A DNA stretch of 64,000 bases from Hymenoscyphus infarciens (GCA_001414345.1 LLCB01000045.1:1-64000); one strand, 5' to 3'. Positions 1-11,198 are shown, numbered from the stretch's first letter. Notes: generated by a model not told the origin, from the sequence alone. A program made the numbers and translations.

Positions 1-1402
1 CCCCCTTTTCGACTTTATATTGAACTAGTTCTGCTACGAGGCGTAGAGCGATAACCCCCTTCTAGAGCCACCCCCCCTTTTCGAAAGACAACCCTCTAAA
101 CTCTCTCTAATCCTTACCTATACGTCGAAAAACATAAAAGGTCCTGAAGAGACTTTTCAAATACAGACGATATATAGACAAGATAGAGGTAAAAACATAA
201 AGGATAAAATAATCGGTTAGCTAAGAGATAGAGGATAAAATTATAAGCGAACTTCAAAGTTAATAACTAAAATCCATCTCTGAACCCTCCTTAATCTAAC
301 CTTCCTTCACCTTCAGACCTCTTTCGCTTAAGAGACACTACTACCCCTAATGCCTTCCTACTACTTCTTAACCCTTGAATCGGATACAAATCGGTTGAAA
401 TACGTTTTCTATTAAGACTAAAGAAGTAAGCTCTTAGCTAAGTTATTACTAGCTTTAATAATACTAACTGAACATTATCTAAAAGAGATAGAAGTAGAAT
501 TAAGAAGAAGATTACGCTAAAGAAACGTTTACTTTTCAAGTACAGCTATACTTAGAGAGATACTAGAGTTGGAAGAGTTCTTTTAAATATAGGCTATAGA
601 TAAGGAGAGATACTAAAGCACTTCAGTTTAGAATATCCCTCTATCTAGCTCTAAACTTCCTACGATCTAATAGCAACTCTTTCTTTGAAATCAGAAGATG
701 AATAAGTCCTTAAGTACTTTAAAGGGAATAAGGTAATATAATAACTTTGGTATTAACTTATTTAACTAGCTAAAACTATCCCTTTTTATTATTCTAAACT
801 TTGGATAGTATTTTTAACTTTAGTAACAACTTATTTAACTAGCTGAAACTACTTAATAACTTCGGAAACAACTTCGCCTTTAACCACCTAAAACCCCACT
901 GACTCTGATTAGAGTCTTACTTTCTTTTACTTCTAGCTAGACCTAGAAGTTTTATTCGAATTCGAATTAGATACAAATCAGTACGCTCTCGAAGTAAGCT
1001 CTTAACTAAGTTATTATTACCTCTTAACTAACAACTTCTAACTCTACTCTAAATTCGCCTTCGACTCTACTTTAAACTTTTCCTAATTTTTAAACTTCCT
1101 CTAACCTACTAGATAGGATTAGACTACACTCTTTTAGCAAACGCTTATTTTAATATTAAAGGATTAGAAACGAAGTCTCTTTATAAGCATCTATAAAGTT
1201 AATTTAGAACCAACATCTCGCTTATAACAATTTTAATAGATAAAGCATCTACGAACTCGAGTTAGCTACAATTTAGACCCTAATCTACCTTCTCGCTTAT
1301 AATAAATGCTTTAACCTCGACAACAATGCTATAGTATCCTAATTCAACCTTAAACAATAAGAGAGATAGACTCGGGGACAAGTCTTTTTTAAGAGAGGGG
1401 GA
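1..1402 (+). mobile_element. RIP-degraded internal region of an LTR retrotransposon
   Basis: The stretch is AT-rich, full of TpA, with no reading frame over 60 codons. It ends in a purine run (aagagagggggа-type polypurine tract, 1391-1402) directly before the LTR at 1403, which makes it the 3' end of a plus-strand LTR element. Around 966-1010 a broken plus-strand frame reads D-T-N-Q-Y-A-L-E-V-S-S-stop, resembling the RNase H motif T-D-A-S-x-x-A-x-G-x-V-L-S-Q of Ty3/gypsy Pol. A related sequence sits at about 396-455 (shared aagtaagctctta block), so this segment may be duplicated or rearranged. The distance from this motif to the LTR (about 400 bp) is too short for a complete integrase, so the copy is deleted or scrambled. 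The RNase H match is weak and family assignment to Ty3/gypsy is only a suggestion. Confidence 0.4.
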
Positions 1403-1661
1403 TGTAATAGTATACTATTATCCTAGATAGCTAGGAGTACCTACTATATATAAGGTTTCAGTAGTTATTATCTTATATTATCTATTTTAGGAAGGTTACG
1501 TAGGTTCAGGCTTTTATATTAGCCGACGTATAACGTTAGTCGGTTTCGTACCTCTTATATATTAGCATTGTTTAGAGCTGTCTTTGCTCTTTACCTTTAG
1601 TTTTTACGTTAATAACTACGAATAGACTACTTCTCTACTCTACTCCTGCCTTGTTATTACA
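1403..1661 (+). repeat. Long terminal repeat (3' LTR)
   Basis: The 259-bp segment begins TGTAATA and ends TATTACA, a perfect 7-bp inverted terminus of the TG...CA type. It is preceded immediately by a purine-rich tract (1391-1402), as expected for a 3' LTR. It contains a TATATATAAGG box at about 1443-1453. The 5' partner is outside the window, so neither LTR identity nor the target-site duplication can be checked here. The sequence next to it on the right (from 1662) is coding sequence of another retroelement on the opposite strand, so the LTR end marks an insertion junction. Confidence 0.6.
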
Positions 1662-2525
1662 TATAAAAAGACAAGAGGCTAGTAAGTAATTCAAGCTTAT
1701 TATAGATAATACTCCTATAATTAATAAATTAGCATATCTTAAGCTTTATCTTAGCTAGCTTTTCTAGTAGTATAGAGGCTCTAAAAGCAATAGTATCTAT
1801 TAAGTACTTTATTACTTCTAAAAGTATACCTTAAACGCTCTTTTTATTATTAATTAGTATATCTAATATTCAAGTAAGAGTCTTGTACTCTATAACTTAT
1901 TTCTTAAGGAATTAAGACGTAGCTTTAATAGCTTTAAATATAGTAAACTCGTCGTCTAAATAGTAGCTTATAATATACTACTCTAAGTATAACTATATTA
2001 TCTATTTAAGAGCTTCTATAAAGATATTAAAGATAAATAGTATTATAGCAAGGCTAAAGAGTAGTACTATATAAGCGTAATAAATCCTTTTCTATTAGAA
2101 ACCTAAAAGCTAGCGTATTTGTAGTATAATTAATACTATTTAAAAAGCGTTAGATATATCTCTTTTAAGTATTATATACTCTTGGCTAGCTTCTTATACT
2201 ATAGCTAATATCTTCTAAAAGGAGACGTACTTTAGATATATATATTCGTCTAATATAGAATAATTTATTAAGTAGCTTTTAGAGTAGAATAAATAGTATA
2301 TTTAGCGTCGATTGCTATTAGGCTTTAGTTTAGGTATAAAACTAAGTAGAAAAGCTATAAAAGGTACTCTCTAGTATAGATTAACTTTCTCGATTAAGCT
2401 AGCTTTTAAATCGTCTCTTACTTTCGAAGTTAAAAGCTTATTAAATTCAACAGCTAATAAGAGGTTCTTTAATATATGTAAAACTTCTAGGCTCTTATAT
2501 CTAATTAGTACTTTAAATTAAAGTA
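1662..2525 (-). pseudogene. RIP-inactivated reverse transcriptase of a DIRS-like retroelement
   Basis: Read on the minus strand in one frame from about 2516 to 1662, the sequence gives a near-continuous reverse transcriptase interrupted only by stops that RIP would create from Trp, Gln or Arg codons. Landmarks in order are F-I-P-K-L-K-P-N-S-N-R-R (RT motif before the palm, about 2345-2300), L-K-R-D-I-S-N-A-F (about 2185-2150), L-L-G-F-stop-stop-K (original probably L-L-G-F-x-W-x), F-S-L-A (2059-2048), F-I-F-N-I-F-I-E-A-L, and the catalytic Y-L-D-D at 1962-1951. The combination of F-I-F-N-x-F-x-E-A-L with H/Y-Y-L-D-D and a following L-x-I-x-x-N-x-K-K is typical of DIRS-type (tyrosine-recombinase) elements rather than Ty3/gypsy. 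The frame continues to S-L-L-S-F at the LTR junction at 1661 and stops there, so an LTR element has split it. Class assignment rests on motif memory. Confidence 0.6.
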
Positions 2526-4630
2526 TATTATTAATATTTTCTAAGAGTAAATAATTAGAATATTAGAGTAATAGCGCCTTCTATACTTTAAGAGATAATA
2601 GAGAGAGTAATATATCTAGTAGTAGTTTTAATATATTATATAAAGAGAAGAATACTATAGTATTCGATTAAATAAGTATAAGAGAGTATAGATAAGAAGA
2701 TATAAATTAAAGTAAAAGATCTTTATTAGTACTACTATAGTCTCTATCTATTATCCCTCTTATACTAACTTCTTAGCTCTTTCTTATCTCCTTCTTATTA
2801 CTCTTATCGTTCTCTTTTTATAGATAGATTTAAGTATAATTTAAGTCCTTATAACCTCCTAGTTTACTTATCTTAAAGTATATCTATAAAGAGATATTAC
2901 TATCTTAATTATAACTTTAATAACCCTCTCTTTCTCCTCCTCTATTGCCGTCGTAGCCTAGTCTTCTTATCTAATAATATCAAGTAATTATATTCTCTAG
3001 TATCTCTTATAATTCTACTCTTCTTAATCTACCTCTACTAACTACCTTTTCCTACTAGAAGAGTGCTAATTAGATTACCTCTACCTAGGTATAATCCTTA
3101 GCTAAGCCTATAATTCTACGGTTAAAGTTATTAAGCTAAACATAGATACCCCTGCTAAATAAAGAGATTATATATATAGTATATACTAGAAAGTAATAAG
3201 ACTACTTAGTAGTATTAGATCTAAAAACCTTTAGCGTCTTCTTCGCTCGAATATTTAGTATACTAGCTTCCTTATTAAAAGAGATAATACTTTCGTTGTT
3301 ATTGATTAGAAAGGTATCGTTGTCTAAGTAGTAGAGATCTCTTAGCTTAAATATACCTTGTGTAATTTATATTAAATACTTCTTATACTTTAAAAGAAGG
3401 CTATTAATTATACTAAGTATATAAAAGGGGATATTCTTACTATTATTATTCGCTACTAATATTCCTTTTAATAGATTCTCTTTTAGATTAATTCCTTCGC
3501 TTATTAGTAGCACTTTCTAATAAGAAGAGAGGTTAGCCTATTAAGCATTATTAGTATATATTATCTCTCTCTCTAATATATTAAATCGTTAACTCTACTT
3601 ATCTACTTCTTAATTAACAACTATTAGCATAGCGATATTACCTTAATTACTCTAGCTAAGCCTTAGAACTCCCGCCAGGTTGCTCTAAGCAGTAGCGCTA
3701 AAGTTATAAGAGTATCCTACGCTAAAATTAGCCTATAAGTAGCTCTAAAAACCCTAGAGGCTCTGAAAGTTAGAGTATTCTATGCTAAAGTTGTCTTAAC
3801 CGAAGTTACTCTAAGAGAAGCTCTAATAATATCTAGAAGCAAAGCTCTAAAGGTATCCTCTATTAAATAGTCCTCTTATATAACCCTAGTATCCGCTATT
3901 ATATCTACCTATATATCTATTAACTTAGGAGTATTAGTTACCTCAAAAGAGGAGGAAGTTATTCAGTCTATTTACTTAGACAGAGTCTTAGAGAGAGGGT
4001 TTATTAATACTATCGTCGTCGTCGTCGTCGCCGTTACTATTACTATCGCCTCTACCTCGTAGATAGAAGTCTATCTTATTATCGTCTTAAGCTTAACCCT
4101 AGTCCTACTATACTTATTTTCTTTAATAGGCTAGATAGTAAGCGCTGTTTATAACATCGCCTTAATTAGTAGTAGCGTCTTAAGCAGTATATTATACTTA
4201 TATAGCTACTTAAGTATTATAGTATACTTCGCTAACTCGTCTATTACGCTTATCGTCTTTGATATTATCGTCTTCTACTAGTTAAGCTTAAAGTACCTCA
4301 GCAGCTCTATTACTAGCCTTAGTAATAACGCTCTTATAAGCAACTTATTTACTACGCTTTAGAGGCATCCTTAATAGATAGATAAGAGTATTATTAGGTT
4401 AAAAAAGAGCTTAATACTAAATAAGACGTTAAAAGCGATAAGAGGTGTTATTAGTAGAATAGAGATTACTCGGCATAAGAGGAGGCATATATATATATGC
4501 CTTCCCCTTACTTAATAAGCTGATTCCTTAATTCACTATAAACCCTTTCTAAAAAAGACCGTCTATCTACCTCTATTTTCTCTCCTTCTCCTTCTCTATA
4601 CTTATTTTCACTACACTAATCTTCTCTATA
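2526..4630 (-). mobile_element. RIP-degraded 5' part of the DIRS-like element (putative Gag region)
   Basis: This stretch lies upstream, in element orientation, of the legible reverse transcriptase and has the same base bias: TpA-rich, no long frame. At 2880-2836 on the minus strand the residues Y-F-K-I-S-K-L-G-G-Y-K resemble a CCHC zinc knuckle (C-F-K-C-x-K-x-G-H-Y-K) after TGC-to-TAC changes, but the cysteine spacing is not fully recoverable. A TCG triplet run occurs at about 4015-4035. The outer boundary is not defined by a visible terminal repeat; base composition changes to ordinary sequence near 4630. Confidence 0.35.
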
Positions 4631-5374
4631 CTAATTTTCCCTCTCGCCGTTTTCCGTTCTATTAACGTGTAGAAAAAAGTTTTCTGAAAACAGGAATGAC
4701 CTACACCTATCTACATATTCGCCCCAAAACGTTTTAAAATGATAAATTAAATCATTTCCTCTCCCCCAGACCCCTCCCCCCCTCCCCCTAAGACCCGGCA
4801 TATCCAACAAGGTTGTACAAAAAATAAAGAAGAGGGGAGGTCGGGGGGGTTCATACCGCGCCAACATTCTGGGTTACTTCTTCACTTCTTTACTTCACGG
4901 GGGACTCTCTACTCATAGTAAGCTCGTGCTTTATCACCCCTCCTCCACTCTAAACGAGAAAAGAGAAAAGAAAAGAAAAGAGCAGTAAAACCAGCCTATG
5001 GACTTCTGAAAAGGCGGTGGCGGCAAATCTTAGATCGCATCCACTTACAAAGTAGAAACTAAGAGGGAAAGAATTAAGCATTACTCCAACACCTACTTCA
5101 ATTTAAATCATGTGAAAACACTGAACAGTCTAGGTTAGAAGGATGGAGATTCTGGTCCCAGAAGGTTTCAGAGAAGGAAAAAACTTGGAATCTGGAACGA
5201 GGTTGACAATATTGTGAATTTGTGTCTAAAAAGTCGTGTAATAACTTGGGTTTGTTTTGCTCGCTCTGAACCACAGTGATGCAATATCCCTTCACATCCC
5301 CTCTTTCCCCCAAATCTCTCTTGATCTTCTAGTATCTCGTAAAGTCATCAAAAAAAAAATCCAAAATGATTCTC
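4631..5374. other. Intergenic region, transposon edge to sugar transporter 3' end
   Basis: No gene is supported. The stretch has a pyrimidine tract rich in runs of C at 4764-4792 and purine tracts near 4955-4982. The small frames here have no recognisable composition and look accidental. Confidence 0.5.
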
Positions 5375-7073
5375 TCAGCTTACTCTCCCCAAAAGAGGCT
5401 CCCGAATCCCCCCCTCCTCCCCCGCCCCTTGCGCAGCCTTCTTCTCCATATACTTAAACTTCCCCCCATCAACTCTTGAAACAACCCAACTTCCCTCCTT
5501 CTCGGCACTCTCAAAGAAGCCCTGATTATCCTCGAAACTCCGACCTCCACTTTCGGGCGAATACCGCTTGGTCCACCACCCCGCGAACCCATTGCTCAGC
5601 GCGAAAACCAGGAAGAGCCAGTATTTTAAATGGTTAAACCCAATAGGTGTCAAAAGCGTAACCGTAAAATTCGCCAAGCCCCAAACGATAACCGAGATGG
5701 CAGCCCCCTGCGCCCTCGCAGTGGAAGGGTAGATTTCGGTGGGGATTAACCAGACGGTGGGCAGCCAGGTGATACCAAAGATTGTAGTGGCGAGGAAGAG
5801 GATTGTCGTCCCTGGGATTTCGATCGCCAGCGCAGGGATTTCAGGAAACTGAACGAGAGAACTGAGGATTGTTAGGAGGAGAAAGGATATGGAAAGGCCG
5901 GCTGAGCCCCAGATCATGAGACGACGACGGCCGAGGACGTCGATGGTTAGCCAGGCGATGGTCATGGTTAGGAAGTAAAAGATGTAGTTCCCTAGCGTTA
6001 AATACTCTGCCGGGCGGGTGGAGAAGCCTAGGAGTTCGAAGATTTGAGGCCCGTAGACTGAGACGGCTCCGTATCCTTGGTTTGCTGTTAGAGATGGATG
6101 GGATAGAGGGGTTAAAGGGGTAACGAACCTGTGAGTGCTTGGTTTATCTGTCCCATTACTGTTACCATTGAAGGATGGAATTGCGAACCTCCTGGGAGAA
6201 GCATATCTTTATACCCTACTTTGGCGTCGCTCTCCTCCTCATTTGCCTTCTCCAACTCGGCCAACTTTGAGACTGCGGTTTCTTTGCCGTGGATATCTTC
6301 TAGAGCATCTTTCGCATCATCTCGACGTTCTTTGCTCATGAACCAGCGTGGGGTTTCGGGGAGTCGACTTATGACTAGCATCAAGAGTATAGGAAAAGCT
6401 TGCATGACGATAATTGGGACACGCCACGCCCATTGATTTTCTTTTCCCAACGCGATTGTGATGCCGAGATTGATTCCGTACGCCATCAATAGCCCAAAAA
6501 TGTTCATCTGAAATTCTTGAGCCAATGCTCTTCCCCGTGCTTTATCTGAAGAGAGTTCACTGCTGTAGACGGGAATCACAGCGTCGATTCCTCCCACTCC
6601 CAACCCCATGACTACACGACCGAGTAACATTGTAATGATCGCATGTCCATTCCAAGAGGATGAACCTCCGGGGGAAAGTGAGGAGAGACCGGAGATGAAC
6701 ATCAGGATATTTCCTAATGCTGTGGTAGCCAGACAGATGAAGATTGATGGTTTCCTTCCCTCTCTGTCTGCCAACCAACTGGCAATGACCGCTCCAGCGG
6801 CACAACCTAGGTAGTAGACTGAGACTATGATTCCTACGGTTGGGGATTCTTCGGAGATGCCCATTGTGCGGAGGTAGGAGTGATTTGTGTTGATGAGGGA
6901 CATCATCCCTAGCCTTGTCAGAGGAAGTATAGAATTGTGGAAAGGGAGGAAGTACCTTGATCGTAGCCATAGAGGGCGATTGCTGTGGAGGAGAAGAGGA
7001 CAATCTCCCGTTTCTTGGAAATTAGAGGGAAGATAGAGGGAAGATCTCCCATTTGATTTGGGGGATTGGGCAT
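5375..7073 (-). CDS. MFS sugar transporter (sugar porter family)
   Basis: Membrane symporter or facilitator for hexoses or related sugars. Exons are 7073-6956, 6908-6129 and 6084-5375, giving 535 aa, the usual length for the family. Introns of 47 and 44 bp have GTACTT/CTAG and GTTCGT/ACAG ends with a CTGAC or CTAAC branch point, and phases agree. Visible landmarks are G-Y-D-Q-G near residue 36 (TM1), D-R-E-G-R-K near residue 87 (the family's loop 2-3 motif), P-E-T-P-R-W-F near residue 223, D-V-L-G-R-R-R in the second half and P-T-E-I-Y-P-S-T-A-R-A, with twelve predicted hydrophobic spans. The usual C-terminal P-E-T-K-G-R is replaced by S-P-E-S-G-G-R-S-F-E. Closest relatives are fungal STL1- and quinate-permease-like porters; substrate cannot be read from the sequence. 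It is divergent from the gene at 7758. Confidence 0.9.
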
Positions 7074-7757
7074 CTTGAAAGAGGTTGCCTGATCAGCCCG
7101 TAGCTTTCAGGTAGAACGAAGTCCAGTTATATATTGCCAATAAATGGCATGAGACGTGGAATAGAAGGGGAGAGTTGACAAGGTGAGAATTGACAAGGTG
7201 AGAATGACTTGCTAAGAGAAATAGAACCTTAGGCAGTGTATAAAAGGCCACACCCCTCTTGACTTGACCCCTCGACCAAGGAAAAAAAGGAGCGGTGGGG
7301 GGGGGGGAGAGGGGGGTGTGGCCAGTAGAGGGGGTGACTAGTAGAGGGGGATCGTCATTAGCTGCAGTCGAGAAGTCGAGACGTCATTGGACTGCACTAG
7401 ATGCGGTAGCGGTAGTAGCACTAGATACAGTGGTAGCTGGTGCCCTGGTAGCACTATCCAGATCTCGTGTCCCCGACCTGGAAGCGTGGAAAGGGATGAG
7501 AAATGCGCTTGCCAATCAATTGCATCAGCAACCAGCTGCAAATCACCTGATTGACCAGACTTTATCTTTTGCATGCAGTGACCGGTGTAAAACGGTAAAA
7601 CGGTAAAACGGTAAAACGTGGTGTTGATGTTGGACGAAAGAGACCCGTCATTTTCCTCCACTCATCCCCATAAAAAACGTTGATGCGCAACCCCCTCAAA
7701 GTTCCCGACCGACGGACCAGAACACCAGAACAGAGCTTCAGAAATGCTTGCTGCCAA
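7074..7757. promoter_or_regulatory. Divergent promoter region with G-runs and 8-bp repeats
   Basis: This 684-bp region separates the start codons of the sugar transporter (-) and the next gene (+) and must hold both promoters. It contains an 11-G run (7297-7307), a 6-G run (7311-7316) and two 5-G runs (7330s and 7340s), a G-quadruplex-capable cluster. It also holds four perfect tandem copies of gtaaaacg at 7587-7618. A short upstream ORF begins at ATG 7744 and ends within 17 codons. Confidence 0.45.
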
Positions 7758-8983
7758 ATGCCTCCGCCTCCGCCTCCGCCTCCGCCTCCGGTGGTAAGAA
7801 CACATTATTCGACATCGTGTCTTTTTGCTACCACGATACTAAATATCTTCAAACACAGACTCCATCGCCCCGGCGCTTCGTCATCAAGAGAGATCCTCCG
7901 GCGCGCAAGACACCCTTGACCCAAGAATACAAACCGCGACCTGCCCCTCCTCTCCCACCTCCCTCCAGCAATGCTCGACCTCCAAGCAGCACCCCGCAAT
8001 TCAATGCGACGCCTCGATTCAATGTGCCATCTACTCCACGTCCAACGGCGACTCGAGGACCAGTCCCTACACAAGAGCGGCATGCTCCCACGCCGTCGGC
8101 ATCGCGTTTCGTGACGCCTGCGAGAAGAGTCGTGAAGGCGGAGGATTCAATAGATACTTTTACTTCATCGGATGATTTCCATGCCTCCATCGAAAGGGAC
8201 GACGAGGGAGAAACAGAAGAGGTAGGATACGGCGATACCACAATAGATGAAGAAGAAGACTTCGCCCTCCAACCACCAACTCCCAAGCGTCGTCGGCTTT
8301 CAGCAAGCATAGCATCTGCAAGCAGTTCCCCTTTCGAAGAGAACGAGAATCCCAATCAAAATGACCCTCCCAATATCAACTCCTTTTCGTCCGCCCTCCT
8401 CTCCTCCCCACCACTTCGTCCCCCTCGCGCACTCCCCCAAGCAGCCCAACGCTTCCTCGCGCCCCCATCTACACCCCTCCCTACGAATCCTACTTTATCT
8501 ACCTTCCGAAAACCACCGCCCTTTCGCCCTCCTGATTCCGCAGAACAGGCGCAGACGCAAGGTGACCCCCTACCAGAACAGTTCTCCCCCCATAGAAAAG
8601 GTGTGAAATATTTACCCGGCGGTCTAGCATCTGAAGTCCAAGGCTGGTTGTTCAATATTGAAGCTACACCCTCTCATGCCTCCCGAGAAGGAGGTTGGTT
8701 GGTGAAGGTTCTCGTTGAGGAAACTAGTGGTTGTTCTGGTATGACTATGATCCGGGGACAGCAAATGCAAAATGTGGGATCTGAAGCGGGAGGGGAGATG
8801 GTCGATCATTTGGGGTACATACAGGTTATTCTTGCGGGGGAGGGACAAGCAAATGGGTTACAGAGGGGGGAGAAAGTTGAGAAGGGGAGGATGGTGGGTA
8901 TTAATGGGCCGGTGTGGGAGGTTGTTATAGAGGGGTGCAAATGGGGAGTTGGTGTTGACTGGAAGGTTTTGGAGGATGGATGA
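7758..8983 (+). CDS. Conserved-looking hypothetical protein, proline-rich N terminus
   Basis: I do not recognise a named family. Exons are 7758-7793 and 7859-8983 (386 aa). The start is the ATG at 7758, followed by ten proline codons from a CCTCCG microsatellite and an intron of 65 bp (GTAAGA...ACTAAAT...ACAG). Unspliced reading from further upstream would replace the N terminus with an Ala-Ser repeat and has no ATG. Residues up to about 260 are disordered: Pro/Ser/Thr-rich with basic patches (K-R-R-R-L) and an acidic stretch D-E-E-E-D, a nuclear-type composition. The last 120 residues look globular, beginning Y-L-P-G-G-L-A-S-E-V-Q-G-W-L and ending with beta-rich G-R-M-V-G-I-N-G-P-V-W-E-V, which could be an OB-like fold. 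That fold is a guess. Confidence 0.75.
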
Positions 8984-9530
8984 TAAGACACAGAGCACGC
9001 TATGATGATAAGATGGTGAGATACCCCTTTGCTTGAAGCTACAGCGAGCAATTTAGCATATGAACATATAATGTTGATCAAAAAATCTAGCAGAAATCAC
9101 ACGCGAGGACACCCCCCTTTTTTTGAACCAGGAAGTGGGGCGACTCGAAGCGAGCCGAATTCAGGGAATGATTTCTAAAGTAGGTGTACCTACTTTACCG
9201 TTTGCAGTCCATTATACCTTAGGAATTCATACCCGCTCTCAAACCAATAGGCAACCTAATTCAGCAAATGACTCATGCCGCAGACGCCAAGCCCCGGCCG
9301 TCAAGAAAAGGAGGTATTGGAAAATTTTTGGGTGTTCTAGTTACTCGAGCACCTAGAGGGACATTTCAACCTCAAAAGATGTTAGAGTTTGATCCAAAAA
9401 AGAGAAGCACAGAAGTGTCCATCGCCAAAGAAAAACACAAAACGACGCCACATCTATTATATTGGTCCTCGTTGAAAGAAAAAAAAAAAACCGATACCTA
9501 TTCAAACCTGAATCTCCATACATACCTACA
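8984..9530. other. Intergenic region and 5' leader of the GNAT gene
   Basis: No gene is supported. An A-rich run (9477-9490) and the first half of a 39-bp tandem repeat precede the acetyltransferase start codon. Confidence 0.5.
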
Positions 9531-9590
9531 ATGCCCCAACCAACTCCAAAATCTCCATACATACCTCCAATGTCCCAACCAACTCCAAAA
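9513..9590 (+). repeat. Two tandem copies of a 39-bp unit across the GNAT start codon
   Basis: Copy 1 is 9513-9551 and copy 2 is 9552-9590; they differ at two positions (A/C and C/T). In the protein frame each encodes S-P-Y-I-P-x-M-x-Q-P-T-P-K. Each copy contains an ATG (9531 and 9570), so the duplication has created a second potential start codon. Confidence 0.85.
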
Positions 9591-10406
9591 TCAAACCCAC
9601 AAATCCAAATCCAAATCCAAATCCTCCCCATCCTACCCCACGACCTCCCCGCTCTGGCCTTGCTGGAATCACAAGTCTTCCTCCACGATCCATTTTCCAT
9701 CACGGCTTTTGGGCCGAAGAAGGATACGGCTGAGAACCTTGCTATCCGCGTGAGGGGACTAGAAAAAACCTTGGTTGAGAGCGTGAGTGGTAAGGGGGAG
9801 AGGAAGAGGACTGTGAATTTCAAAGCTATTGTTGGGGATCAAAATGCGGGGGTGGGGGGTATTGTCGGGTGGGGAAGTTGGAGTTTTGTTGCCGTGGGTG
9901 AGGCGGTTAAGGAGGGAGAGAAGACCGGTGGGATAGAGGCGTTGAAGAGCGAGGGGAAGGGAGCAAAGAATAATAGCGAGAAGAAAGAGGAAACACTCAA
10001 CGACAACAGAGGTTGGGGCATAACAGCCAACGTGAAATTCTGTCACGACGTCTTCTTAGTCGCCGATCAATGGATGCTGGATGCGGCCAAAGGAAGGGAT
10101 TACGCTAAACTCAATGCCCTCCTCATTCATCCCTCCTACCAACGCAAAGGGATCGGTACTCTGATGTTGGGGGAAGGGTTGAGGGAAGTTGATGAGTTGA
10201 AATTGCAGTGTGTGCTTGGTGCTAGTCCTGGTGGTAAGGGGTTGTATGAACGGTTTGGGTTTGAGGAGGTGGGGAGGATGGAGTTGAGTCTTGAGGGGTA
10301 TGAGAATGGGGAGGGGATGGGGGGGCGGAGCATGGTGTTATGTGGAGGGCTGCTAGGGGGTAGGGATACGGAGGGCGAAGGTGGTAGGGGAGGGGAGAGG
10401 GTGTAA
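9531..10406 (+). CDS. GNAT-family N-acetyltransferase
   Basis: Single-exon gene, 291 aa from ATG 9531; the frame is open further upstream but without an ATG. It should transfer an acetyl group from acetyl-CoA to an amine. The C-terminal half carries the acetyl-CoA-binding motif A, L-L-I-H-P-S-Y-Q-R-K-G-I-G-T-L-M-L (about residues 196-212, with the Q/R-x-x-G-x-G/A core), followed by the motif B region G-L-Y-E-R-F-G-F-E-E-V-G. The N terminus is a short Pro-rich tandem repeat. A Gly/Lys/Glu-rich insertion of about 45 residues lies between the first strands and motif A, longer than in minimal GNATs. No signal peptide or membrane span is evident. Substrate unknown. Confidence 0.85.
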   Translation: MPQPTPKSPYIPPMSQPTPKSNPQIQIQIQILPILPHDLPALALLESQVFLHDPFSITAFGPKKDTAENLAIRVRGLEKTLVESVSGKGERKRTVNFKAIVGDQNAGVGGIVGWGSWSFVAVGEAVKEGEKTGGIEALKSEGKGAKNNSEKKEETLNDNRGWGITANVKFCHDVFLVADQWMLDAAKGRDYAKLNALLIHPSYQRKGIGTLMLGEGLREVDELKLQCVLGASPGGKGLYERFGFEEVGRMELSLEGYENGEGMGGRSMVLCGGLLGGRDTEGEGGRGGERV

Positions 10407-10535
10407 GTCAAAGTGGGTAGACACGGGTTTAGAATTCGGCAGCTATGCATCTCCCTCTTACCCCTCCCACCTTTTTTCCAACAGAAAATAAAGAAAGCTT
10501 TGTGGACATGCTTTCTGGTAGTCTTCCGTAGCTCG

Positions 10536-11190
10536 CAGCGTTTTCATTCTCCCAGCCTCTCCTCAGCCTAAGTACTAGCTAATCTAGGCTAACCACCTCT
10601 CCTAGGCTAGGCAAAGGAAGACTAGTGGCTAGATTTAGTAGAAGGGGCGAGGCTAGGCGAGGCTTAAGAGAGAGAAGTAAAAAAGTCAGATAGCTAAGGA
10701 AGGAGAACGTAGGCTAGGCTAGGATTAATAAAAGTAGTATTAAATATAATCTTTAAAGGTATTAAAAATACTAAAAACAGATAAAACTAAACGAAAGAGA
10801 AGAAGGGTTAAATACTAGGAATAATATACTATAAGTCTATTATATAATATATCTATAGCGTAGGTATTAAGAGGTATAATTTATATTTACTAATATATTA
10901 TCTAAATATAAGGCCTTTATCTCCGTCGGAGTAAACGAAGGTTACGATCCTCGGCTAGTAATCGACTACCTTTTAATTTGTTAACCTATAGAATAAACGC
11001 CTTATCTAGCCTGCCTGTCTACTAAGCCTAGGAAGGCTTTAAACACTCTTTAGACTAGGATAGAAAAGGAGAATCGAGCGATTTAATTAGCTAGGAGAAG
11101 GAGAGCGAGAGTAAAAAGTGAGGCTAGAAGAAGGATAACTAAATTAGCTTAGAAAGGCGTGTTTAGTAGGCTTGGAGAATGAAAACGCTA
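10536..11190. mobile_element. RIP-altered hAT-type miniature transposon (MITE)
   Basis: The 655-bp segment has terminal inverted repeats: the left end reads CAGCGTTTTCATTCTCC from 10536 and the right end, read on the minus strand from 11190, reads TAGCGTTTTCATTCTCC. The match extends over 23 bases with two mismatches and then more weakly for about 50 more. The C-to-T difference at the tip is the change RIP makes at CpA. Flanks are GTAGCTCG (10528-10535) and GTGGCTCG (11191-11198), an 8-bp target duplication differing by one TpG-to-TpA transition, again RIP-like. An 8-bp duplication and CAG-type tips fit the hAT superfamily. The interior is TpA-rich and has no coding frame, so it is non-autonomous. 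Confidence 0.7.
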
Positions 11191-11198
11191 GTGGCTCG

